From: Ruminococcaceae bacterium UBA3710
GTDB lineage: Bacteria > Bacillota > Clostridia > Oscillospirales > Acutalibacteraceae
DNA: 6,893 bases
Direction: 5' to 3'
NCBI GenBank assembly: GCA_002371985.1
Contig: DFHZ01000090.1
Span: 6,872 to 13,764 of the forward strand
Of this stretch, positions 1-6,274 are shown in pieces; within the stretch, counting starts at the first letter, position 1; every line of letters begins with the position of its first letter. The translations under genes and the position numbers were made by a program. The notes under the pieces are model-generated. The model saw nothing but the letters and a program-made list of their open reading frames with translations, did not search any database and had not been told where the DNA came from.

Positions 1-24
1 GGAACTCACTGCGGAACTCACTGC
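1..24 (+). repeat. 12-bp tandem repeat, at least two copies, encoding (ELTA)n in the HsdS spacer
   Basis: GGAACTCACTGC occurs twice in perfect tandem at 1-12 and 13-24 and reads ELTA-ELTA in the hsdS frame. The window edge cuts the array, so the true copy number is unknown. In EcoR124I and EcoR124II the same four-residue TAEL unit, present two or three times, sets the spacing between the two recognised half-sites (N6 or N7); that is known of the family. The same role here is inferred. Confidence 0.9.
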
Positions 25-739
25 GAGAAAACAGCAATACGAATATTACAGAGATTATCTCCTTACCTTTGAAGATGACTCCTATTCACTTGATGATGAT
101 TTTGAAAATGTTAATAACAACGGCGTTACGAAGTATAAGTTAGGCGATATATCAAAAATTGTCAGAGGTGCTTCTCCTCGACCAATTAAAAATTTTATTA
201 CTAATGATCCTGAAGGGGTAAACTGGATAAAAATAGGAGATGTGAAACCCAATTCAAAATACATTACAAGCACAAAAGAGAAGATAACAATTGAAGGTGC
301 GGCAAAATCAAGGCTGGTAAAAAAAGGTGATTTTATACTGTCGAATTCAATGAGCTTTGGAAGACCGTATATTTTGGGTATTGATGGTTGCATACACGAC
401 GGTTGGCTTTGTATCAGTGAATTTGATAAATATGTTATCACTGATTATTTGTATTACATATTACTATCAACAACAATTCAAAATGAAATGAAGAAGCGAG
501 CTTCTTTTGGTGGAGCAGTACAAAACCTCAATGCAGATATTGTTAGAGATTTAGAAATACCTGTTCCACCGATTGAAACACAGAAAAAGATTGTATCTAT
601 TCTTGATAGGTTTGATAAACTCGCTAATGATATAAGCGAGGGCTTACCTGCCGAAATTGAAGCAAGGCAAAAGCAATATGAGTATTACCGGGATAAGCTC
701 TTAACTTTTAAGAAAAAGGAGGCTACGGAAAATGCATAA
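2..739 (+). CDS. hsdS: Type I restriction-modification specificity subunit HsdS, C-terminal 245 residues (5' partial)
   Basis: This is the DNA-recognition subunit of a type I RM enzyme; it binds one half of a bipartite target with each of two TRDs and anchors HsdM and HsdR. The frame is open from base 2 with no stop, so the gene enters from outside the window; GTG at 242 is an internal valine codon. Visible residues 1-23 are the end of the central conserved region (ELTAELTA, then QYEYYRD..LLTF). Residues 43-185 or so form TRD2, starting KYKLGDISKIVRGASP, with NWIKIGDV, GDFILSNSMSFGRPYI and VQNLNADIVRDLEIP. Residues 190-236 are the C-terminal conserved helices (PPIETQKKIVSILDRFD), ending in a second QYEYYRDKLLTF. 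A full HsdS has about 400 residues, so TRD1 and the first conserved part are missing here. The end overlaps hsdR by 8 nt, so the two are co-transcribed. The target sequence cannot be predicted by eye. Confidence 0.96.
   Translation, partial: ELTAELTARKQQYEYYRDYLLTFEDDSYSLDDDFENVNNNGVTKYKLGDISKIVRGASPRPIKNFITNDPEGVNWIKIGDVKPNSKYITSTKEKITIEGAAKSRLVKKGDFILSNSMSFGRPYILGIDGCIHDGWLCISEFDKYVITDYLYYILLSTTIQNEMKKRASFGGAVQNLNADIVRDLEIPVPPIETQKKIVSILDRFDKLANDISEGLPAEIEARQKQYEYYRDKLLTFKKKEATENA
26..70 (+). repeat. Direct repeat copy 1 in hsdS (central conserved region)
   Basis: These 15 codons read RKQQYEYYRDYLLTF and match the 15 codons at 665-709 (RQKQYEYYRDKLLTF), 639 bp downstream in the same orientation. 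The DNA is diverged at codon third positions but shares many short identical blocks. The pair brackets TRD2 and reflects the pseudo-symmetric, circular design of HsdS. Confidence 0.85.
665..709 (+). repeat. Direct repeat copy 2 in hsdS (C-terminal conserved region)
   Basis: This is the partner of the repeat at 26-70 and reads RQKQYEYYRDKLLTF. It is preceded by EGLPAEIEA rather than by ELTAELTA, so the TAEL unit itself is not repeated at the C-terminus. Such paired conserved regions are where TRD exchange by recombination occurs in the HsdS family. Confidence 0.85.
715..722 (+). promoter_or_regulatory. Ribosome binding site of hsdR, inside the end of hsdS
   Basis: AAAGGAGG lies 9 nt before the hsdR ATG at 732. 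It sits within the last hsdS codons, so ribosomes finishing HsdS melt this site and HsdR synthesis is probably coupled to that of HsdS. It fixes the HsdR start. Confidence 0.9.
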
Positions 740-3700
740 TTTTGAAATTGTGGCAAGTTCTACTGAAAGCACGGTGGTGGCAGAGTACACACCCGAAAAA
801 AGAAAAAGCACTGACTATCAGAGCGAAGCGGAACTTGAAAAAGATTTTATAAATCGCCTTGTCAGTCAGGGCTATGAATACATTACTATAAAAAGCGAAC
901 AAGATTTAATTGACAATCTTCGCGCTCAGCTTGAAAAGCTGAATAACTATACCTTTTTTGATAAAGAGTGGAACGATTTTTACAGCAGTGTTATTTCAAA
1001 CGGTAATGATGGGATTGTAGAGAAAACCCGCAAAATACAGGAAGATTATCTGCAAAACCTTACCCTTGATAACGGTTATGTAAAAAACATTAAGCTGATA
1101 GACAAAACAAACATCCACAACAACCATTTGCAGGTGATAAATCAGTATGAAGAAGACGGTGGAAAACATGATACCCGTTATGATGTAACTATTTTGGTGA
1201 ATGGATTACCATTGGTGCATATTGAGTTAAAAAAACGTGGTAATTCCATTCGTGAAGCATTCAATCAAATCAACCGTTATCAGCGAGACAGCTTTTGGGC
1301 GGGTAGCGGACTGTATCAGTATGTCCAGTTGTTTGTAATCTCCAATGGTACGCATACAAAGTATTATTCTAACACAACAAGGTATCAGCATATCAAAGAC
1401 AATGAAGAAAAAAACGCTGCAAAAAAGAAAAAGACTTCAAATAGTTTTGAATTTACAAGCTATTGGGCGGATGAAAAAAACCACACTATTCCGGATCTTG
1501 TGGACTTTACAAAAACCTTTTTTGCAAAACACACCCTGTTAAATATTTTGACTCGTTATTGTGTTTTTACCTCAGAGGATTTATTATTGGTAATGCGTCC
1601 ATATCAAATTGCGGCAACTGAAAAAATCTTAAATCGTATTATTGTTTCTACTAATCTCAAAAAAACCGGCAGAAAAGAGGCGGGTGGTTACATTTGGCAC
1701 ACCACCGGAAGCGGTAAAACATTAACCAGCTTTAAAACCGCTCAGCTTGCTCAAGGGCTAAATTTTGTTGATAAAGTATTGTTTGTTGTAGATAGAAAAG
1801 ATCTTGATTATCAGACAATGAAGGAATATGACAGATTTGAAAAAGGTGCCGCCAATAGCAACACCTCTACTAAAATTCTGCAAAAACAAATGGAAGATGA
1901 TAATGCAAAAATCATTATCACAACCATTCAAAAGTTGGATAAATTCATATCTAAAAATAAGGAACATGAAGTTTATCAAAAACACATTGTTATGATTTTC
2001 GATGAATGCCACCGTTCTCAGTTTGGAGATATGCACAAGTCGATTACCAAGCACTTTAACAACTACCACATTTTCGGTTTTACAGGCACTCCTATTTTTG
2101 CAATAAATTCTAACAGTTCTAATGCGCCAAATATGCGTACCACAGCGCAGGTTTTCGGCGGTGAACCAGATGAAAACGGGAACAAAGTAAGACCGCTTCA
2201 CGCATACACCATTGTAGATGCTATTCACGACGGAAATGTACTACCTTTTAGAATTGATTATATCAACACAATCAGGAATCCTGAGATTTTATACGATAAG
2301 CAAGTAAAGGCGATTGACCGTGAAAAAGCTTTACTTGACCCTAAAAGAGTTTCCGAAATCACACAATATATTCTTGAACATTTTGAACAGAAAACTTATC
2401 GTAATCAAAGCCGTTCCTATTATGATCATAAAGTCATTACAAATGTAGAAAAAATGGCGAAGTCCAAAAATAATACTGTATCAGAGCAAAAAACAACCAC
2501 AAAAGTAAATGGCTTTAATTCAATTTTTGCAGTCGCATCTATTCCGGCAGCTATTGCATATTACAATGAATTTAAAAAACAAATGGATGAGACAGGTCAC
2601 GGATTGAATATTGCTACAATCTTTAGTTTTAATCCAAACGAAGAAGATCCTGACGACATTTTGCAAGATGAAAACTTCGATACAAGTGGTCTTGATCAGA
2701 CTTCAAGAGATTTTCTCGACAGTGCTATTGATGACTATAATAAGTTGTTTAATGTTAGTTACGATACATCTGCCGATAAATTTCCTAATTATTATAAAGA
2801 TGTCTCTTTACGAATGAAAAATCGTGAAATTGATTTGCTGATTGTAGTCAATATGTTTTTAACAGGATTTGATGCAACTACTCTCAACACCTTATGGGTA
2901 GATAAAAATTTAAAAGATCACGGTTTGATTCAGGCGTTTTCTCGTACCAATCGTATTTTGAACTCTGTTAAAACCTTTGGAAACATTGTTTGTTTTAGAA
3001 ATCTTGAGACAGCTACTAATAATGCTTTAGCACTTTTTGGAGACAAAAATGCAAGAAGTATGGTTATTTTAAAAACTTACAATGAATATATGAACGGCTA
3101 TGAAGATGAGCAGGGAAAACATATTGAAGGTTATAACGAGCTTGTAAGTAGACTTGTTAATGAATTTCCAATTAACAGTCAAATTGTTGGCGAGGATAAT
3201 GAAAAAGAATTTATTAAACTGTTTAGTCGCATTTTGAAGCTAAGAAATATTTTAAGATGTTTTGACGATTTTGAAAGTGAGAATTCTGTATCCATTAGAG
3301 ATTTACAAGATTATCAAAGCATCTATATTGACTTATATCAGGATTACGCTAAAAAAAGCGACATTGAAAAAGAAAGAATCAACGATGACATTGTCTTTGA
3401 AATAGAACTTATTAAGCAGGTTGAAGTCAATATAGATTATATCTTGATGCTTGTCGCTAAATATCATGAATCAAACTGCGAGGACAAAACGATTCTTGCT
3501 AATATTAACAAATCAATAGATGCCAGTATTGAGTTGCGAAGCAAAAAGGCTCTAATTGAGGGATTTGTCTCACAAATGACAGTAAAGACAGATGTTGACA
3601 AGGACTGGAAAGAGTTTGTCAAGCGACAAAAAGAACAGGATTTAGAAAACATTATCAAAGATGAAAAATTAAAACACGATGAAACTCAAAAATTTATAGA

Positions 3701-3863
3701 AAATTCATTCAGAGATGGTGAGATAAAAACCACAGGAACGGATCTTGATAAAATACTGCCTCCAATTTCAAGGTTTTCAGGTGATGTAAATAGGGCATTG
3801 AAAAAACAGAATGTCATATATAAGTTAAAAGGCTTTTTTGAAAAGTATTTCGGTTTGATGTAA
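732..3863 (+). CDS. hsdR: Type I restriction enzyme subunit HsdR (nuclease and DNA translocase), type IC-like
   Basis: HsdR joins the HsdM2HsdS methyltransferase, translocates DNA with ATP and cuts unmethylated DNA away from the target. The protein has 1043 aa, close to the about 1038 of EcoR124I HsdR. The N-terminal PD-(D/E)xK nuclease shows D151 (RYDVTILV) and E165-x-K167 (HIELKKRG), followed by a QxxxY motif, Q179-Y183 (NQINRY). The SF2 helicase core has a Q-motif-like RPYQ (289-292), Walker A HTTGSGKT (323-330), motif Ia FVVDRKDL, TTIQK (397-401), Walker B DECHRSQ (424-430), TGTP (451-454), motif V NMFLTGFDA (707-715) and motif VI QAFSRTNR (734-741). A helical C-terminal region (about 745-1043) should bind the methyltransferase. 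All catalytic motifs look intact, with no frameshift. The ATG overlaps hsdS by 8 nt after a strong RBS. Regulation is presumably from an operon promoter upstream of the window. Confidence 0.98.
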   Translation: MHNFEIVASSTESTVVAEYTPEKRKSTDYQSEAELEKDFINRLVSQGYEYITIKSEQDLIDNLRAQLEKLNNYTFFDKEWNDFYSSVISNGNDGIVEKTRKIQEDYLQNLTLDNGYVKNIKLIDKTNIHNNHLQVINQYEEDGGKHDTRYDVTILVNGLPLVHIELKKRGNSIREAFNQINRYQRDSFWAGSGLYQYVQLFVISNGTHTKYYSNTTRYQHIKDNEEKNAAKKKKTSNSFEFTSYWADEKNHTIPDLVDFTKTFFAKHTLLNILTRYCVFTSEDLLLVMRPYQIAATEKILNRIIVSTNLKKTGRKEAGGYIWHTTGSGKTLTSFKTAQLAQGLNFVDKVLFVVDRKDLDYQTMKEYDRFEKGAANSNTSTKILQKQMEDDNAKIIITTIQKLDKFISKNKEHEVYQKHIVMIFDECHRSQFGDMHKSITKHFNNYHIFGFTGTPIFAINSNSSNAPNMRTTAQVFGGEPDENGNKVRPLHAYTIVDAIHDGNVLPFRIDYINTIRNPEILYDKQVKAIDREKALLDPKRVSEITQYILEHFEQKTYRNQSRSYYDHKVITNVEKMAKSKNNTVSEQKTTTKVNGFNSIFAVASIPAAIAYYNEFKKQMDETGHGLNIATIFSFNPNEEDPDDILQDENFDTSGLDQTSRDFLDSAIDDYNKLFNVSYDTSADKFPNYYKDVSLRMKNREIDLLIVVNMFLTGFDATTLNTLWVDKNLKDHGLIQAFSRTNRILNSVKTFGNIVCFRNLETATNNALALFGDKNARSMVILKTYNEYMNGYEDEQGKHIEGYNELVSRLVNEFPINSQIVGEDNEKEFIKLFSRILKLRNILRCFDDFESENSVSIRDLQDYQSIYIDLYQDYAKKSDIEKERINDDIVFEIELIKQVEVNIDYILMLVAKYHESNCEDKTILANINKSIDASIELRSKKALIEGFVSQMTVKTDVDKDWKEFVKRQKEQDLENIIKDEKLKHDETQKFIENSFRDGEIKTTGTDLDKILPPISRFSGDVNRALKKQNVIYKLKGFFEKYFGLM

Positions 3864-3937
3864 TTTAAAAATTGCCTACATGCCTCGCAAATTTTACCAA
3901 TATATATTTTTTATTAAGGAAGCAAAAATATTTTGAA

Positions 3938-3974
3938 AAACTGCTCATCGGACCAAAAATCTGGTGGGCAGTTT
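3938..3974 (+). terminator. Hairpin after hsdR, possible weak terminator
   Basis: AAACTGCTCA (3938-3947) pairs with TGGGCAGTTT (3965-3974) over 10 bp with a single U-G pair and a 17-nt loop. It starts 75 nt after the hsdR stop. On the plus strand the following sequence is TTTACTTTAGTTG, a poor T-tract. On the minus strand the stem would be followed by TTTTTC. It may end the hsd transcript or work in both directions, but the weak tail keeps this uncertain. Confidence 0.5.
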
Positions 3975-4023
3975 ACTTTAGTTGTCTGATTAATTTAACA
4001 AGAAATTATATTGCAAAGCGCTA

Positions 4024-4041
4024 GCCGTATTTAAATGCGGC
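4024..4041. repeat. 18-bp palindrome with one T-G pair
   Basis: GCCGTATTTAAATGCGGC is self-complementary except for one T-G position on each side of the AT core. As RNA it would fold as a 7-bp stem with a TTAA loop, followed a little later by CTTTTT at 4051. It could be a second terminator for the hsd operon, a protein-binding dyad, or chance; it lies 91 bp upstream of the -35 box of the next gene. Confidence 0.45.
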
Positions 4042-4131
4042 ATTATTATGCTTTTTGTGTTGGTTGGCAAGGAATGTTTTAGTCCTAATTACAAATATTT
4101 TGTTGAATTAGATTTTTAAACGAATAATTAT

Positions 4132-4160
4132 TTGACAAGCAACAATAATAATGATAGAAT
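4132..4160 (+). promoter_or_regulatory. Strong sigma-A type promoter of the ATPase gene
   Basis: A perfect -35 box TTGACA (4132-4137) is followed after exactly 17 bp by TAGAAT (4155-4160). TGA immediately before the -10 gives an extended -10 (TGnTAGAAT). Transcription should begin near 4167, giving a leader of about 39 nt. No operator-like repeat overlaps it. Confidence 0.88.
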
Positions 4161-4193
4161 GTAGGTGCGAAAATTAAAAATAATTTAAGTTTC

Positions 4194-4200
4194 GGAAGTG
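4194..4200 (+). promoter_or_regulatory. Ribosome binding site that selects the GTG start of the ATPase
   Basis: GGAAGTG ends 5 nt before the GTG at 4206 (GGAAG ends 7 nt before it). There is no in-frame ATG between the promoter and the Walker A motif, so this site decides the start. Confidence 0.75.
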
Positions 4201-4205
4201 ATTTT

Positions 4206-5399
4206 GTGAAATTAATAGAAAGAACAACATTCTTAAACAGGCTTATTGACCTTATTGGGACACCCGATATTAAATTAATTACCGGTATTCGTCGTTCCGG
4301 CAAATCAAAGCTTCTGTCTGCATTTATCGATTATCTCGAACAGATTGATGAAAACGCTAACATAATTTTTATTGATTTTTTTAACATTCAGTTTGAAAAT
4401 TTAAAAGAATACCATGCTTTAAATGCTTATATCGAAAGTCAATATGTTAAAGGCAAAAACAATTATGTTTTTGTGGATGAAGTGCAGCTTTGCATTGGCT
4501 TTGAAGTTGCAATCAATAGCCTCTATTCGAGCGGTAAATATGATTTGTATATTACAGGTTCTAATGCGTTTTTGCTTAGTGCCGACCTTGCAACTTTATT
4601 TACTGGAAGATATATTGAACTTCATGTTTTTCCTTTCAGCTTTTCAGAGTTTTGCCAGTATTATGATAACGAAAAGGATATTGATAAGTTGTTTGATGAC
4701 TATGTTGTTAAAGGAGGACTTTCCGGCTCGTACCTTTACAGGAGCGAACAGGATAGAGTAAGGTATATTTCTGAGGTATATGATACCATCATCAATAGAG
4801 ATTTAGTGCAAAAATACCGCCTGCCCGATACTTATGTGCTCGACCATTTGGCAGAGTTTTTAATGGATAATATTAGTAACTTGACCTCGCCGAATAAGGT
4901 TGCGAATACGCTTAATTCAAATCAGATAGATACCAACCACAAGACTATCGGCAAGTATGTGAAGCACCTTTGTGACGCTTTTATATTCTATGACATAAAA
5001 CGATATGATATTAAGGGTAAGAAATACCTTGACACCTCTGACAAGTATTATCTTTGCGATACGGGCATTCGTTTTGCTATGCTCGGCAGCAGAAATCTTG
5101 ACTACGGCAGGTTGTATGAAAATATTGTCTGCATTGAGTTGTTAAGGCGAGGTTATGAACTTTATATTGGTAAACTGTATGAAAAAGAAATAGACTTTAT
5201 TGCGATGAGGGGCAACGAGAAAGTTTATATACAGGTCAGCGATAATATCAGTAATCCCGATACCTTTAAGCGTGAATATGAACCTCTTCTTAAAATCAAC
5301 GATGCATACCCGAAGATGATTATCGCCCGAACAAAACACGATGAATATGATTATCAGGGAATAAAAATCATTGACATTGCTCGGTGGCTAAAGAATTAA
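4206..5399 (+). CDS. AAA family ATPase with C-terminal DUF4143 domain
   Basis: This 397-aa protein belongs to the AAA_14/DUF4143 ATPases abundant in anaerobic bacteria and archaea; their cellular role is poorly known. The ATPase domain shows Walker A GIRRSGKS (27-34, K33), Walker B YVFVDEVQ (87-94, D91 and E92), a sensor-1-like ITGSNA (116-121) and the family signature [16 protein letters not shown] (134-149). The middle (about 205-265) looks like a winged helix, and the C-terminal part is DUF4143 with a PD-(D/E)xK-like fold: E305 and E311, then D330 in EKEIDFIA. The expected E-x-K strand reads YIQVS (341-345), so nuclease activity is doubtful. It starts with GTG, the only start allowing an N-terminal lead to Walker A. 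It has its own strong promoter and terminator, so it is a single-gene unit and not part of the hsd operon. A defence role is possible from its neighbour only. Confidence 0.93.
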   Translation: MKLIERTTFLNRLIDLIGTPDIKLITGIRRSGKSKLLSAFIDYLEQIDENANIIFIDFFNIQFENLKEYHALNAYIESQYVKGKNNYVFVDEVQLCIGFEVAINSLYSSGKYDLYITGSNAFLLSADLATLFTGRYIELHVFPFSFSEFCQYYDNEKDIDKLFDDYVVKGGLSGSYLYRSEQDRVRYISEVYDTIINRDLVQKYRLPDTYVLDHLAEFLMDNISNLTSPNKVANTLNSNQIDTNHKTIGKYVKHLCDAFIFYDIKRYDIKGKKYLDTSDKYYLCDTGIRFAMLGSRNLDYGRLYENIVCIELLRRGYELYIGKLYEKEIDFIAMRGNEKVYIQVSDNISNPDTFKREYEPLLKINDAYPKMIIARTKHDEYDYQGIKIIDIARWLKN

Positions 5400-5402
5400 A
5401 GC

Positions 5403-5436
5403 AAATTACCTCTGCTTTTGGCAGAGGTAATTTTTT
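5403..5436 (+). terminator. Rho-independent terminator of the ATPase gene
   Basis: AAATTACCTCTGC (5403-5415) pairs perfectly with GCAGAGGTAATTT (5421-5433) around a TTTTG loop, and the plus strand runs into TTTTTT (5431-5436). It begins 4 nt after the ATPase stop codon. It lies between convergent genes and may also stop minus-strand transcripts ending at 5441, although the tail on that strand (AATTTGCTTT) is weaker. Confidence 0.93.
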
Positions 5437-5440
5437 GATG

Positions 5441-5701
5441 TTATTTACTTGATTCGTTCAGCAACCCTATTGCAAGTGTGAAACCGTACTTGAATGCCGC
5501 TGTTTCGGAAGCGGAATTCATTTCATTTAATGCGGTGCAGTATTTCTCGAACAGTTCGGCTTGCTCAGACGATAGGGTCGACTCAAACTTTTCACGGTTT
5601 TTACTCACAAGACGAAGCAAACTCTTGTATTCCATATTAGCATCAACAAATTCTTCGACAGGACGAATATTCCCGTACCACAAGTTTTCAAGAATTGTCA
5701 T
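5441..5701 (-). CDS. Small DUF6809-type protein, 86 aa
   Basis: The protein begins MTILENLWYGNI and runs RPVEEF..., with a later stretch LFEKYCTALNEM and an end AAFKYGFTLAIGLL. This matches, from memory, the DUF6809 family of about 80-90-aa Clostridia proteins of unknown function (start MTILEDLYYGNI, end FxYGFxLG). It has no membrane segment and looks mainly helical. I chose the ATG at 5701 because the family begins there, GAGGTGG stands 8 nt upstream, and the longer frame back to 5899 only reads the tnpV remnant in a wrong frame. The start overlaps the tnpV stop as ATGA, a sign of translational coupling. It appears intact. Confidence 0.82.
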   Translation of the reverse strand: MTILENLWYGNIRPVEEFVDANMEYKSLLRLVSKNREKFESTLSSEQAELFEKYCTALNEMNSASETAAFKYGFTLAIGLLNESSK

Positions 5702-5880
5702 GCGAACACCACCTCGCTTTTGACAATCTCTTCGGCGCGGTTGCTGATGGAGTTCATACGACGCACCCATTCCATCTGATCGGCGGCTTTGAGCTGCTCG
5801 GTTACGCCTTCGGATTGCTTCATTTGATCCACCAGCTGAGAAAACAGTTCCACGCTCGCCGTCAACACGCATTTTATTTT
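5698..5880 (-). pseudogene. tnpV: TnpV-type transposon protein, C-terminal remnant (about 56 residues)
   Basis: This frame, which no ATG opens, reads SVELFSQLVDQMK, then EGVTEQLKAADQMEWV, then MNSISNRAEEIV and stops at TGA 5700-5698. That is the C-terminal half of TnpV, a small protein of about 115-130 aa carried by Tn4451-type and related Clostridia elements, whose end usually reads like GVTEQLKA..QMEWVGRMNNIR..AEEIV. The N-terminal half (the GKYG region) is absent in all three minus-strand frames upstream. A TAG at 5883-5881 closes the frame. GTG at 5868 could restart translation 5 nt after the stop of the preceding ORF, giving 56 aa, but it has no RBS. I therefore treat it as truncated, although the intact end still carries the RBS of the next gene. 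Confidence 0.72.
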
Positions 5881-6104
5881 CTAAATACTTTGACGGCACA
5901 GTGATCCCTTTTCACCGGTAACCTTCTAATTTCAGCATCTATGACTTTTTTGATTTCCGCCATATCCGCTGTCTTTTCCGTACTTCTTGAATGCGGATCT
6001 GAAAGTTTCGCCGCCGACCAGTCGTGCTTTTTGAAAAATGCTTTCAGCTCTTCCAGTGTAGGTGCACGGTCAAGGTCAAGTAATGTTGTGTCTATATTTG
6101 CCAT
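5874..6104 (-). CDS. Unrecognised 76-aa protein at the head of the minus-strand module
   Basis: I do not recognise this protein. It begins MANIDTTLLDLDRAPTLEEL, followed by KAFFKKHDWSAAK, is charged and probably helical, and has no membrane segment. The ATG at 6104 is supported by AGGGTG 6115-6110 (7 nt from GGG to ATG) and by a promoter just upstream, so the start is credible. The last 25 or so residues (RRLPVKRDHCAVKVFRK) run into the tnpV remnant in a different frame, so the C-terminus may be an out-of-frame read-through created by the deletion that removed the tnpV start. Confidence 0.6.
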   Translation of the reverse strand: MANIDTTLLDLDRAPTLEELKAFFKKHDWSAAKLSDPHSRSTEKTADMAEIKKVIDAEIRRLPVKRDHCAVKVFRK

Positions 6105-6135
6105 AAAATCACCCTGCTTTTTTGCTTATGGCTAT

Positions 6136-6164
6136 ATTATAGCATATTTCACTGTCCCAAACAA
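6136..6164 (-). promoter_or_regulatory. Promoter of the minus-strand module, with palindromic -10 region
   Basis: On the minus strand TATAAT (6141-6136) is a perfect -10 box, preceded after 17 bp by TTGTTT (6164-6159), a weak -35 with TTG matched. The -10 is embedded in the perfect 13-bp palindrome GCTATATTATAGC (6131-6143), a possible repressor site. Transcription should begin near 6129, about 25 nt before the ATG at 6104. Confidence 0.7.
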
Positions 6165-6230
6165 ATCCCACTCTAAACAAAACATTGCGTGGCACTGATA
6201 TTACTAGATATGTTTATTGCCTAAAAAGGC
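6165..6230. other. Short gene-free boundary between divergent units
   Basis: This lies between the minus-strand promoter and the plus-strand hairpin. A weak plus-strand candidate promoter, TTGCGT (6185-6190), 18 bp, TATGTT (6209-6214), is the only possible driver I see for the membrane gene; both boxes are poor. No inverted repeat or att-like duplication is evident. Confidence 0.35.
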
Positions 6231-6261
6231 GATCACATTGTATAAATGTGGTCGTTTTTTT
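6231..6261 (+). terminator. Terminator-like hairpin in front of the membrane protein gene
   Basis: GATCACATT (6231-6239) pairs with AATGTGGTC (6245-6253) over 9 bp with one U-G pair and a GTATA loop; seven T residues follow at 6255-6261. It has the form of an intrinsic terminator, yet no plus-strand gene precedes it. It could be the leftover end of a lost gene, or an attenuator in the leader of the gene at 6289. Confidence 0.72.
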
Positions 6262-6274
6262 GAATGATAAGACT

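Larger units (their letters stand above)
3864..4131. other. Non-coding stretch between hsdR and the ATPase promoter
   Basis: This AT-rich interval holds no gene I can support. It contains a hairpin at 3938-3974, an 18-bp palindrome at 4024-4041 and two tiny open frames (18 and 23 codons) without convincing start signals. The outer flanks of the palindrome, CAAAGC on the left and GCTTTTTG on the right, could extend it into a longer bulged stem. The interval separates the restriction operon from a gene that has its own promoter. Confidence 0.7.
5441..6164 (-). mobile_element. Probable remnant or cargo module of a mobile element
   Basis: Three tightly packed minus-strand frames (76-aa ORF, truncated tnpV, DUF6809 type) share one promoter. 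My base counts give 34 G+C of 60 at 5761-5820 and 32 of 60 at 5701-5760, against 15 of 60 inside hsdR at 3661-3720. tnpV-type and DUF6809-type genes typically ride on Clostridia transposons and conjugative elements. No recombinase, terminal repeat or target duplication is visible, so the boundaries given are those of the genes and promoter only. Confidence 0.5.

Noticed and set aside
242..739. HsdS beginning at GTG 242
   Set aside because: The same frame is open back to base 2 and encodes the HsdS central conserved region, so 242 is an internal valine codon of a gene cut by the window edge.
1758..2228. 156-aa minus-strand frame inside hsdR
   Set aside because: It lies antisense to the HsdR motor motifs, has no RBS or promoter I can see, and reads as a shadow of conserved coding sequence.
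3933..3989. 18-codon peptide from TTG 3933 after AAGGAAG
   Set aside because: The start is weak, the spacing is 10 nt, and the coding content coincides with the hairpin arms, which explain the sequence better.
4048..4119. 23-codon peptide MLFVLVGKECFSPNYKYFVEL...
   Set aside because: It has no RBS and no promoter directly ahead; an open frame of this size is expected by chance in AT-rich DNA.
4085..4303. 72-aa minus-strand frame over the ATPase promoter
   Set aside because: It is antisense to the promoter and the ATPase N-terminus, with no start signal.
5441..5899. A 152-aa minus-strand protein starting at 5899
   Set aside because: Its first 66 residues are arginine-rich and read the tnpV remnant in the wrong frame. 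The family start MTILENL at 5701 has its own RBS and an ATGA overlap.
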